Shown here: one piece after another, positions 13,015 through 23,636 of the stretch
How positions within the stretch are numbered: the first letter of the stretch is position 1
Layout of the letters: each line of letters begins with the position of its first letter
Program-made: the position numbers and the translations under genes
Assembly (NCBI GenBank): GCA_000827265.1
Contig: KN834789.1
Span: 299,523 to 363,522, forward strand
Reading direction: 5' to 3'
Source: Collybiopsis luxurians FD-317 M1
Taxonomy: Eukaryota; Basidiomycota; Agaricomycetes; Agaricales; Omphalotaceae
DNA length: 64,000 bases
The notes under the pieces: generated by a model
Database searches by the model: none
Seen by the model: the letters and a program-made list of their open reading frames with translations, nothing else
What the model was told of the DNA's origin: nothing

Positions 13015-14441
13015 TCATTTCCTGATATTGGTATAGGCTGGCGGTAGCTCGATAGTCTCGGCTTCTACTTCCTTATTTTGGGCAGATTCGCTGGGTCCAG
13101 CATCATCGTGTTGAATGATATTCACAGGACGAAGGATTCGTGGAGCACCAGTCTTTCTCGTTCCGGTAGACGTCGACGCAAGGTCCGGTGTACCACTCCT
13201 ACTCGACGGCCCTTCGCTACCACTCAGAGGCCTTCCGCTCGTTGTCAATGATTCATCGACCGTAGGCTCTGGAACGATGAACGGATCCGGTCGATAATAT
13301 TCTGGGGGCTCGCCCGGTTGATTCGTGCGCTCGTCAGCTTCGTCAGCTGGCAATAGATCAACCGGTTTTTCATTGAATCTGCGGTTTTGCTTGGTACGTC
13401 GGCGGATGAAGTACAAGAGTAAGATGAGTGCGAGAAGGCCGACAACACCACCGACAACCCCGCCTACAATCGCGCCAGTGTTATTACTGTAGCCAAATTA
13501 GTGCATATCTCAACTGAATCAAACATGACAACTTGCCCGCTAGAGGTACTACCGCCGCCGGTCGAATCTCCACTTGTGTCTGTTGGATATGAACCACCAG
13601 CAGGAGACCCGGCCGTTGAACTTGGGCTATTCTGATTCAGACAAGAATTGTCATTCTGGAGGTTATTTCCGACGGTCAATCTCGAGCTGCCTCCCGTTCC
13701 ATTCCCTTTGTCGTCGTTGCCGACAATATGTAAAGTGGTACCTTCTCGAATGTTGGGAGTCCATGAAAAACCGGTCCCGGTATCGGTGGTCGTATTGATG
13801 CCACTTTCTGGGATAACGAAAGACTGTCCGCCAGGAATGACACCGAAGAAAGAAGGCGTTCTGGAGCAATGTTGAGCTGCGAATGAAAAGGCAAAGTGGG
13901 ATTCGACTTACCCAGAAACGTTGGTTGGACTCCACCATATTCGTGTCGCCGTACACTGGACGATTTGGTTTGTAGGATCGAGGTTAAGGAACCAATTAGG
14001 AGAGACTGATTGACTGGCGTCTATGCAGCTACTGTCTGAACTAGAAGTGACTTCAGCTGTGGCGCTGGTTCCTCCTGAACCGAAGCCAGTACTATCAGAA
14101 ACCTGTTGACGGATGAATAGAGAATTGAACTCAATATGAAAGAAACTTGCCACTGCCACGAACTGGCTTTCACCAGGATAGTTCAGTTTAAAACTGACGG
14201 AATTAGAAGAGAATGGTTGACTGATAATTTTTCTGACTTCGGTTCCGTTTGTGAATGGGGTCGAGCCGGAGGGAATGATGAGAACATTATATGGAGGACT
14301 GCCGCTCCCAGATATAGCAATAGAGAGATTCCCGCACTGAGTTGGGGTAGACTGAAAAGTCCAAGTAAAGGAGGCGACGCCTATGGGCAGCAGTAGCAAG
14401 ACTTTTGTTGCTGAACGAACTGGACTGGCTAAAGCTGCCAT
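13015..14441 (-). CDS. type I membrane protein with two cytoplasmic PPxY motifs
   Basis: Four exons give about 425 residues. Introns are 14103-14150 (GC-AG), 13861-13911 (GT-AG) and 13487-13536 (GC-AG). A signal peptide (SATKVLLLLPIGVASFTW) is followed by an extracellular domain of a type common in agaricomycetes, with short TPTQCGNLSI and SDSTGFGSGG motifs and several N-glycosylation sites. A Ser/Thr/Gly stalk leads to a glycine-rich helix (GAIVGGVVGGVVGLLALILL, about residues 268-294), an RRR stop-transfer and a tail of about 130 residues. The tail carries PPEY (about 329-332) and a near-terminal LPPAY (about 416-420). PPxY is the ligand of WW domains, such as those of Rsp5/Nedd4 ubiquitin ligases, so regulated endocytosis is a reasonable inference. 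The ligand or function of the outer domain is unknown. Confidence 0.8.
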
Positions 14442-14704
14442 GGCCCAAATGATTTAATGGAAAAAGTGGTGGAGATGGAGGTCAAGGGTCAAGCAAGTTG
14501 GATGCCAGTGTGGGTTATCTCCACTCCAATGTTACTGTAACAGACATCGTCATGAAATTCCGGCGTCAATTAACCGTTCTCACACTCGTTTCAGGTTCCA
14601 TGTCCGCTGTTCTACATATTCCATTCACACACCGGCTAAGTCATAGTCGTACTTTATAAGCACTACGGTCCATGTACATAGAAAGTTGGTACATAAAACA
14701 ACGA

Positions 14705-16032
14705 TCATCCCCGTGTAAAGTAGGCTTTAGCACCATGAGAGGCCAGCTCTGTTTTAGCCTAATTACAAGCTTGGACATGAGCGGTCTTAAATTGGTTAAT
14801 AAAGAGCGAGTACTTGCCTTCTCCATCGTGTGTCCCGCGGCAGTATGGTGAGCATAAATCTTGATTAGGAGGTTAATAAACACTAGTATGAAAACTGCAA
14901 AGGCTCACTTGACGGTAGTAAAATGCATTGCCCAGCCCCTGTAGAGTCCAGCCAACGGTAGCTACGAGACCGAGGATAGCTGCGACCCAGTGATGATTAG
15001 CAAACATCTGGATGGTTTGGATGAGACCTGCTGATCCGGTACTAGGGAAAGGAGGGACACCGAGGTCAGCGAACAGATTGCCTCGGACACATAAGAGGAT
15101 CGGATACCTAGGAACACCGATAATCCTGAACGAGTATCAAAAGTTAGTTTAGGAAAAGGAGGATCTGGATGAGCTCACATGTATACGCTAAAGAGCAGAT
15201 GGAAGCCGCAGAAGAAGAAATAAAGGTCTTTCGAGAACACGATAAACGAAAATAGCTCGGCTTGGGGAGGGGAAAAAAGGAAGCTTACAGTAATACAGGG
15301 CTTGCTCCTAGGAGTACGCGTCAAGGAAGGTACGACAGATGTAAAGTTTAATGGCATACATACCTTCATGTAACCGTTATAAATTGGGCTTGGAGTATAT
15401 TGGATTAGCGCGGAGGTAAAAGGAGCTGTGGATGAGACTTACCGGTACCACAAGAGGAAGGAGGTGATGGTGATGATAAAGAGGTATCTATGAAAAAGGA
15501 TGAGAACGAGTATTCGGATGCGGCGGTGATTACTTACCCTATAGCTGCGCCGACATCTCTCCCACCGTCTGAGGATCCAGCTATGAGGATGAAGATACAA
15601 GCAATCAGATTGAGAATAAGGGTGGCCAGAAGGACAAGCCAGAGCTGATAGAGGCGAGTTATTAAAGGCCTTGAGGCTTCTGGGATTTCCTCAGAGATGT
15701 CGTGGTAAATGAGAGGGAAGACTGCGGATGATGATAAGAAGACATTGGAGGATTGAAAGAAGAAGAATGAACATACAGAATGGCCAGTTATTCTTTCCAT
15801 GGTGTTTTAGATGTTCTGCCCTAGCATTTAGTTCACGTTCGCGACGTTCTAGGTCTGCTTCGCGCTGGCGAATACTTTCGAGTCTTGCATGATCTGGTTG
15901 AGAAGAAACTGGGTCGTCAAATGGATTGGCGTCGAGTGAATGGGATGAAGCAAAAGGGTTTTCGTTATAACCTTTGGAAGGAGATGATTTTTAGTTGCAT
16001 ATGGAATTGAGAATGAATGGAGACATACTCAT
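14705..16032 (-). CDS. secretory carrier-associated membrane protein (SCAMP)
   Basis: About eleven short exons encode about 260 residues. SCAMPs are four-span proteins of the post-Golgi and endosomal recycling system. The N-terminus has two NPF motifs (ENPFASS, ANPFDDP), the usual binding sites for EH-domain endocytic proteins, then a heptad-like coiled coil (RLESIRQREADLERRERELN). The SCAMP core opens with NWPFFFPLIYHDISEEIP, followed by four hydrophobic segments. The C-terminus HTMEK-AKTELASHGAKAYF is typical. Exon 1 is only ATG plus one base. The last intron (14759-14817) has a GC donor (AAG/GCAAGT); reading through it gives a false C-terminus ending at 14641, whereas removing it restores the family ending and a TGA at 14705. 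It shares a 269-bp divergent promoter region with the secreted protein gene on the plus strand. Confidence 0.92.
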
Positions 16033-16301
16033 GGTCGTGTCAAGGAAGAGAAAGTCGGAAGCGTGTCCGTGTTGGCCGCTGGACCGGAAGAAGCCGATTA
16101 CGGCATCAACGGCATTACGGCAAAATAGGTTTATTGTACGAAGTTCAACTTCCCACGACCTTCAACCTCTCTCTCTTTCATTCCTCGTGTTCACCTCCCC
16201 TTTTCTTTTTTTCTCTATTTCCTTAAACCTTTAAAAGGCTCTTCATCCTCCGTCCTTTTTTCTCCACCATCTTTTGCATTCTTCCCGTCGCTACTTCAAA
16301 G

Positions 16302-17524
16302 ATGCACGCTCTCTCCGTCGCTACCTTTGTCCTCTTCTCCGCTCAGGCTGCCCTTGGCCGCGTCGTCCCACGGAAGGAGGCTCCCTCAACTTATGCTGAA
16401 GGCTACCTTGAGCCATACCAACAATATCACACTCGATATCTTGCTATTGGCTGTCAATTCCAGCATAACAATGCCACCTTCTTCAACGCCTGCTGTCACC
16501 CTATGCTTGTATGTATGCTACTTTACTCTTTGTCTTGTCCTTCTCATTTTGCTCTTAGGCCACCGAAACTCTCGAGACTGCACGTCCTTCCTATTGCATT
16601 CCCTCGAGTGCAGCTTCCTCCTCTGCCGCTGCTGCACAAGCTACTTCTGACAATAGCACCGACGATGATGACACTGATGACTGTGACGACGGCGATGAAG
16701 ATGAATCCTCTTCTACCCCTGCTCCGACTCACTCTGCCACCTCCGAGTCTCACCCAGAGAGTTCATCATCATCGTCCCCCACATCTACCCACACCCACAC
16801 TCAACAGCCTTCTACCCACACTCAACAACCTTCTACCCCCACTCAACCGCCCGCCACCCACACCCAACAACCTGCCCCGCAAACCACCTCCTCTAGCGCA
16901 CACGCTGCTCCATCCTCTGATTCTTCCTCCGGCTCCTCCCAGGTCTTCACGGGCGGACAGTAAGTTTCCAAAAATATTCTAGTCCACTTGGTTACTAACG
17001 CCACTTAAACTCGCAGTGCCACCTTCTTTTACCAGAACGGCGTCGCCGGTGCATGCGGTCAAGTACGTACTTTGTATCTTCTACGTAACCTTTTTTGACA
17101 TCTTCCTGAATCCAGGTACACTCGGATTCTGACTTCATCATCGCCCTAGGTAAAAAAAAAATTTTTAGTTTATTCTCTGATCTCTGACACGATTTGCATC
17201 CAGACCAACAACGTTACGGTAACTCTGGTGACAGGTCCCAGTATTGTGGCAGGACCATCGCAATCACCGCGAATGGAAAGGTATTCGCTTTCTTTGTTCG
17301 CAATTCAAAGCCGATTTTGACGTCGCTGAATTCCTTAGACCGTGAATGGCGTTGTCGCAGATGACTGCCCGACATGTGACAACGAAAATTCTCTCGACCT
17401 ATCCTCTGGACTCTTCCAGCAGTTCTACGAACTGAGCGTCGGTGAATTTGACAGTACGTGCTTTCCATGTCACTGTTCTGCGTCTTTGACTTATGCGCGT
17501 CTAGTGTCTTGGCAATTCGTCTAA
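16302..17524 (+). CDS. secreted double-psi beta-barrel (RlpA/expansin-like) protein
   Basis: Seven exons; the first introns are 16509-16558 and 16960-17016. A signal peptide (MHALSVATFVLFSAQAALG) is followed by a small Cys-containing N-terminal region (GCQFQHNN, CCHPM, SYCIP). Next comes a long disordered Ser/Thr/Pro/His linker with an acidic DDDDTDDCDDGDEDE patch and imperfect HTQQPST repeats, then a C-terminal double-psi beta-barrel. The barrel shows GGHATFFYQNGVAGACGQ, QYCGRTIAI, VVADDCPTC and the SLDLSSGLFQQF and FDMSW endings of barwin/RlpA-like domains. Such proteins are secreted by many basidiomycetes. They lack a clear hydrolase site and may bind or loosen polysaccharide, or act as inhibitors; the exact role is unknown. 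Tail residues SWQFV match the family C-terminus. Confidence 0.88.
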
Positions 17525-18264
17525 TTCACTCCTCAATCCGCTTTCATACCTGTTTCTCTATCTCCTTTCAGGCTCTCGATGAGCAGGCTAGTCCTTTTTT
17601 TACATTGGGGGCCAGTCAAGGACAACAACGACCAGTCCGAGGTTTTGTCAACCGCGCGGCATAACGCTCATGCTTTATGAATTCGAGATTTTTTACGACC
17701 CATTGTATTTGTCTCTTTATCACTGGTGATCCGCGTCTGATGTTTGTATTATGTCCTTCCTCCGTCCGCATATAGTCGGCTTTCTGTCTGTCTCTTTTTG
17801 TATTCTTTGTTGTCTGTTGTCTGCTCTGAATATCGTTATAGATCTTTTGCATTTTATGTATGGTTAGATGGCTTTTGGGCTTTTTTGACATAGATCGTTC
17901 ATTTACTGTTTCGATTCGTGTATGCTAGTTCATAGGCTTAATACGAATTGCGATTGTTGACAATGTTGTATGAAAAATTTTCATAAACACCCTTCCATGA
18001 ACATTGAAAGTTGAAACATTAAACGGTAACTCCGGATCCGGACTGGTCCGACTGCCAGCGCTGACATGGACATCCGCCGCTTAGCGGCGCGTTGACATCA
18101 TACACTACTGTACTGCTTCTCCAAGTCAGCTTTCAAACTTTCATTCTACCCTCATTTCTTTCCATTTCCATTTGGCTACACATTCCGGAATTTTGACGGT
18201 CGAAAATTTCATTAGCGTTTTGATCAAACAAATTTTGAGCTCGTGTCAACAACGTGCCTATCGG
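17525..18264. other. intergenic region, 740 bp
   Basis: This is the 3-prime untranslated region of the secreted barrel gene, rich in T and pyrimidines, followed by the promoter of the COQ11-like gene. A short inverted repeat (CCGCCGCTTAGCGGCGCG, about 18073-18090) can form a small hairpin. No coding signal or RNA gene was recognised. Confidence 0.5.
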
Positions 18265-19634
18265 ATGGCCGCACCGTCTGTGCAGAAAATACTCGTTGTG
18301 GGTGGTAATGGATTCATTGGTGAGTAGAAACCTTAACTTTTCAACATATCCAACCCTAACAACGTTGTTGAACAGGTTCCGCAATATGTCGTGCGGCATT
18401 AGCAAAAGGAATGCAAGTCACCAGTGTCAGGTTGCATTTTCTTTTTTTTTTTTTTTGGTTCTTTTCGATTTATTTTCATCTAACGTTGCCCCCTTGTATT
18501 CAGCTCCTCGGGCCGACCGTACACAACACCGAAAGGGCATAGCCCCCAATGGACATCTAGAGTGTGCCATGTCTCCCCACTAACGCCGATAATTCTGCAT
18601 TTGACGCGTCTTTCTGCCAGGTAACCTGGCTCAAAGGCTCTGCCAAGAATCCGTCTTCCTTTTCGGACGCGTTATGTGAGGCTCACGGAGTTGTTCATAC
18701 CCTGGGAACACTTTTTGAGGACGGAAAGTATAAACAAGCTTTGAAAGATGGGGATATTCCAAAAGTGGTCGGAACTGCCTTGAACAGCGTGTTTAGCTCA
18801 CAAAATCCTCTCCTGGAAAGAGGCGGAGAGGGCAGTTACGACGAGGTAAACCGCGACAGCGGTAAGTTTGACTTGGTTCATGAAAATATCCATTCATAAT
18901 TCGTTCCTTCATCATCTTCGTTCCTTTAACCGCCTCGTGGCGTACATAGCTCTTCGTGTATGCGAGGCGTTTATAGCTTCCGGAAAAGGCAAACAATATT
19001 CGTCGCCAAGACCGTTTGTCTACATTTCTGCAGAGGATGTGTTCCGCCCATTCATCCCGGCAAGATACATCGAAACCAAACGTGAGGCCGAGGAGGGTAT
19101 CAGGGCGTTGCTGTCTCCAGGCCAATATCGAGGGGTGTTTGTCAGACCGAGTACGTATATGACTCCTTTCTTTCATGTTCCCTGGCATCTTACGCGACTC
19201 ATTTTCGGTATTAATGTTTCTCCGTTTTTTTGTATACAGGTCTTGTCTACCACGCGCATTACCGTCCCTTGACGACTCCTGCAGCCGCAGCGCTTGATCT
19301 GTCCGCTACTCTGCACCGTAAAATTCCGCAGGGTATTCCAACCCCCTCGTATATTCTCCGTCAACTCGGATCTATCTTGTCATCTCATTCATCATTGCCG
19401 GTTGACGGTCGTATGCAAGACGACGCGTTGGGATCTCCATTAGAGAGTGTCGCAAATGCGATGACGATACCACCGATCCATGTTGACCATGTCGCTGAAG
19501 CTACTGCTATTGCGTTGGAAGATGCTTCGATTAGTGGTGTAATAGGAGTGAGGCGGATGAGAGAGTTGATTGGATGGTGGCCTGAGAGTGAATCGCATCC
19601 TTCAGGTCATCGAAAAACCACCGAGTATTCGTAA
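18265..19634 (+). CDS. COQ11: mitochondrial NAD(P)-binding epimerase-like protein (COQ11-like)
   Basis: Six exons joined at introns after FIG, SVS, TSR, DSA and RPS. It is an atypical extended SDR with a Rossmann glycine motif VVGGNGFIGSAICR near the N-terminus. Characteristic segments follow: VTSVSSSGRPY, VTWLKGSAKN, GVVHTLGTLFEDGKYK, FVYISAEDVF, YIETKREAEEGIRALL and GVFVRPSLVYH. Order and motifs match yeast Coq11 (YLR290C), which associates with the coenzyme Q synthome in mitochondria. The classical YxxxK is represented by YIETK. The C-terminus carries a long Leu/Ser-rich segment and ends TTEYS. I see no strong cleavable presequence. Downstream lies a 4-kb gene-poor region. Confidence 0.85.
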
Positions 19635-20373
19635 ATATGTAAAATAGTGGCATCTTTGCGATAACGTGAACGCGCGTTAATTAGTCACTCGTTGACGCGT
19701 TTTGGACCCAGGTCAACCTCGGACTAGTCTCGAATGTCCGAATCGAATGCACCGAGGAACTACACACTTGGGTGTGTAGCTTCGGACACGGAATATCTTG
19801 CGTGTTCTACGTCTGGATTTCATCGATCTTAACACATGTAAAGGGAGTTTTGTCTCATAAATTTTGAGGATGGACTACCTCGCTAGCCATGAAACCATGA
19901 ATACGCCCGCTGAAAAAAACATACCAATTTTACTCTTGGCACTACAGTAGATCATATTTCTACTCATTTTCTTCCACTGCGACAAGACACTTCCAACACT
20001 TGATCTCTCGCAGGCCAAAGTAATGAATGACACCGAGGACAAGAAGCATGCAGACTGGCATCGCGATGCCTTCGTTAAATTCGAAGATCATCAAATGGAA
20101 GACTTGCATTCCCTCGCAATCGAGGCGCAAGAGCGTCTCACGGTTCAAGCCGAAGTTGGCAAGGAGTGCAATTCTAGAGGTTCGAGAAAAGACGAGCCAA
20201 AATATCAACGCCTCGTTATCCGCAGAGAAGGAACGTCGAGTTCGCACGATGTGGATCAAGAAGCGGCATAGAGAACTGCGAACAGTGAGAAGGGTCTATC
20301 GACTGCTCGCGACTTGTTCTCGAATGGGAAGAAATCTGGATATGTTCCGGGTGGCACCATCCTGATGCTTCTT

Positions 20374-20704
20374 TTGGGGCAACAAGCTGGGGAGACGTTG
20401 CATCGAAAAGGTGGAGGAGGTGAGTCGAGCGAACGCCACCTTCTTTCAGGCTTTAGGAGCAAATTGAGGTTACCAGGGCTATGGAAGTCCAGGCAGCACC
20501 ATCGATAACTATCGAGATGCTTCCTCTGAGAAAACAAGCTAGAGAGATGCTGCATCGAAAAGGCAACTGTGCTTTCTCTTCGACATCAATGTGGCAAGAA
20601 CCTTTCATTCGCAAAAACACCTGGAAGAAAGGGATGATTCGAGCGAACATCACCTGTTTTCAGTCTTTAGGAGCAAATGAAACTTATCAGGGCCATGGAA
20701 GAAG
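20374..20704 (+). repeat. two imperfect direct repeats, about 100-150 bp each
   Basis: A block with ACAAGCT, GAGA and TGCATCGAAAAGG (about 20381-20411), then GAGCGAACGCCACC, CTTTAGGAGCAAAT and CAGGGCTATGGAAG (about 20428-20490), is repeated in the same order at about 20533-20563 and 20640-20704. The spacing between sub-blocks is larger in the second copy. Both copies stay partly open in one plus-strand frame (LHRKG), so they may be remnants of a repeat-containing coding sequence. Confidence 0.6.
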
Positions 20705-21438
20705 GTGGGGAAGCGCCTTGGGAGGAGACACAGCTGATTAACAGGGACAGTTGAAAGTAATGCAAAAGGCGAATCAAGCCAATGGTTTATCAGAAAAAAT
20801 CCAGCTCTTTAAGACTCAGCGGAAGAAAAACACGCGCGAATGCCTGAGATTATGCGAGCAGAGATAGGCGCTACTTACGCGTCTTGTAGGATCCGACACG
20901 GTGAGACGAGTGTAATCAATGATGGTCCACCCGCGTAGATTCGATCTGGCAAGATGATTAGGAAATTTGCTCTCTATGTACCGAGTAAACCGATGTCAAA
21001 TGGCGAATAGTCCGGGCCTGGCCGCCTAAATCGTCTACAGCGAACCCCCTGCAAGGGCACAGAAGGCCAAAACACACCTGCTGAAGGCAATGATAACGAA
21101 GACGCATAGAAAGGTCGATGTTGCTCGTGGATTCTCTGATTATCGCTAATCCTCCCAAGTTCGTCGGGGACGGCAGTGGGAGCCGGAACCTGACGCGTAC
21201 GATCGAAGGTCTGTAAGGTTGACAGAAATAATCAGCGAGATTGGAAGCTTTCTGAAAAAAGCACTCGAGGATGATCTCCTTGCGCCTGACAAACTCGAGG
21301 TGGAAATTTTACTTCTCCACAGCAGCCGGATGGGTCAAATGACTGAGATTCTGGAGGCTATTAAGGACAGGAGGGATAATGCTTTCAGATCACCTCAGAC
21401 GCGATCTGCAACGTAGCCCGTGCTGAGGCCAAAGAAAC

Positions 21439-21619
21439 TCTTGCCAAGGATGAATGTGACCACGCAAATATTTGAGTGAGCCCCAAAACTTCTGCGTCAT
21501 TTTTCTACCTTTTGTATAAACCTTTTGTATAAACCTTTTGTACGATGAAGTCTTGCCAAGGTTGAATGAGGCCACGCAAATATTTGAGTGCGCCTAACGA
21601 GCCCCGAAACTTCTGCGTC
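21439..21619 (+). repeat. direct repeat pair plus 13-bp tandem repeat
   Basis: A unit of about 60-70 bp starting TCTTGCCAAGG, with ACGCAAATATTTGAGTG in the middle and ending ACTTCTGCGTC, occurs at 21439-21498 and 21551-21619. Between the copies lies CCTTTTGTATAAA, twice in full (21508-21520, 21521-21533) and once in part. The second large copy has a short insertion (CGCCTAAC). Confidence 0.7.
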
Positions 21620-23636
21620 CTTTTGTATGGAATCTGTACCTGGATGAATTTCATCTTGATCCTGATAAGATACGGCGCCGAAGCTTCGGCATTCATCAGA
21701 TCACCACTCTCCCAATTTTTTTTTTCTCTCCAGCAGCAGCCATAACACCACGATGCTCGTTCCGCACAGAGCCTCAGTAGGCTTTTTTTCACGAGCGGGT
21801 AAGGTCTGAGTATGCTCCCATGATTGGCTCTAGCTGGGTCCAGGATTAACTTCACCTGAGCAACATATCAGAAAATAGCCAGCAACGCATCTGTATCTCT
21901 AAGATCTATGGTTGCCTCTTTCGAGATAAGGAGAGGGAGCTATAGGGAGAGGACTGCGCTTATGGCTTGGAAGTTGTTGCGGAGCTGGAGTGCTTTGGGC
22001 TTGTTCTGAATGCTTTTATCGGCGACGTGGTGTTTCTTTCGAAACGCCAGGCACGCTCCGACTCATTGGCTACGGCCTCTTGGGTTTTGTGCCTTCTCGA
22101 GTTCTCATTTTTGGACTTCGAGGCGATGGGTGTACATCTTCAATCTGACCTGACAGTTGGAAATTGCACCGAGCGTACCGCGCCGGGCGTCCCCTTTTCC
22201 CTACCTCCCACATTTTGCCTGACGGTATCGCCTCAAGTACGAGGAAGAGTCACATTCTCCAAGCTCAGAGTGTTCTTTAGTGCACTTCGTGGTGCGCGTT
22301 GGAAGTCATCTTTTGGTTACTCCCGACGCGCGACTCGATTCAGACTACTCTATGTCTGCTGCTACTACCACACTTATTTTTCAAATTTTTTTGTCTCTTC
22401 GGAGGCTGTTTTTGGATCAGGAGTGAGCGCTGAGCTCCACGATTGTCGGGACAGATTGTAAAAGTGCGTTCTTTTGTCCATCTCCTATTATTAACCGCTT
22501 ACTTTCGTGCGGTAGGTTATAGTAGAAGCGTACGGGGCTGAGAGATGCTAAAAATTTTAGATTTGTATCACTCGTATTTTGACTAGATGTAGTTTTACAA
22601 TGCCAATCCCTGTATCTTCAACGCAGTTCAAGGTGCTGATTCAGAGTTTTGATACTTGACATGGCATGCTTGTCCACTTTCCCCCTATATATACTCTCCC
22701 CTTTCCGTCAATATTGTCACACTGACAAGATCGGCTGCGCTGTTAATATCGTGATATAGGCTTTTTGTTTGCCCGACTGCAAATGTATAAAATGCTCAAA
22801 GTTCAATTCATGTCGCTTTAGCAGTTTCCGTTAGAGTCTGCGTCCTGTCTTTACTCTTTATGCGTCCTCTGCATTCAGCCTTGCTTACGGCTAATGCTGC
22901 TTAGGGTTGGTGCTTATTGACCTTCTTGTACATCTGTCTTACGCTTTTTCATTTTTACAGTAGTCCATCCGCCGCCTGAAGCTCCGACGCAACCTTAGGA
23001 ACTCTATAGTCGCTCCGTAGACACCCTCTCCTCTAGGGGCCAACAAATGAGATCTTTGGTAACGAATTTTCTTTCACCACGTCGTCATGCCGTACTCATT
23101 CTATCCGTCCGTCAGCAACGCAAGGACCCAATCATGCAAGTTTTATCTGCACCAGTGATCAGATTATGACTCTTGTCTTATTGGCACTTCAATCGCTTCC
23201 TTGTTGCCCGCTTCCCTACTTGTCACCTCTATCACGCACCCTCTATAGCGACCTTCCTCCCTCTCCTGCTCCAAAACTTTACTCGTCCACACGGACAAAG
23301 ACACTCGCTTCTGAAGCTATATCTGCTTCACTGCTGATCATTTTCGGATACTTCATCTATTTATTGGGACTCATCTCGGATAACTAAATTATTGATTGAC
23401 ACCAGACGGTCGTTCAGGACTTTCACTACTCATAACTTCCTAGTAATACTCGACTGGATACTCTCTGTATGCTTACCTATGCTCTATGCCAATCCATGCA
23501 TTAACCATGATTATTTGAATGTTGATTGGCGGTCTAATGACCAAGGGTCCATTGTTGCGAGTTGACGTTTATTAGAAAGTATAGGTCATCGAACAAGACG
23601 TATCAAGATTGTAAAAGTTCCTCGGCGCGACGCCCC

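Larger units (their letters stand above)
19635..23636. other. gene-poor region, 4 kb, with degenerate repeats
   Basis: No convincing gene is seen over about 4 kb in an otherwise packed window. Some short ATG ORFs exist, for example 20023-20271 (+, 82 residues, charged), 20481-20741 (+) and 23166-23387 (+, 73 residues with a hydrophobic C-terminal segment SLLIIFGYFIYLLGLI). None has a recognisable family or a good splice partner, and the longer ORF 21967-22461 (+) begins at TTG, not ATG. Direct repeats are listed separately. A TATATATA element sits at about 22686. The region could be a decayed gene or transposon, or host lineage-specific small genes or non-coding RNA. No transposase, reverse transcriptase or long terminal repeat is visible. 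Confidence 0.5.

Noticed and set aside
14641..14704. Alternative SCAMP C-terminus ending at 14641
   Set aside because: Requires retaining a GC-AG intron and loses the conserved AKTELASHGAKAYF ending.
21967..22461. 164-residue ORF in the gene-poor region
   Set aside because: It begins at TTG, has no in-frame upstream ATG, and has no recognisable domain.
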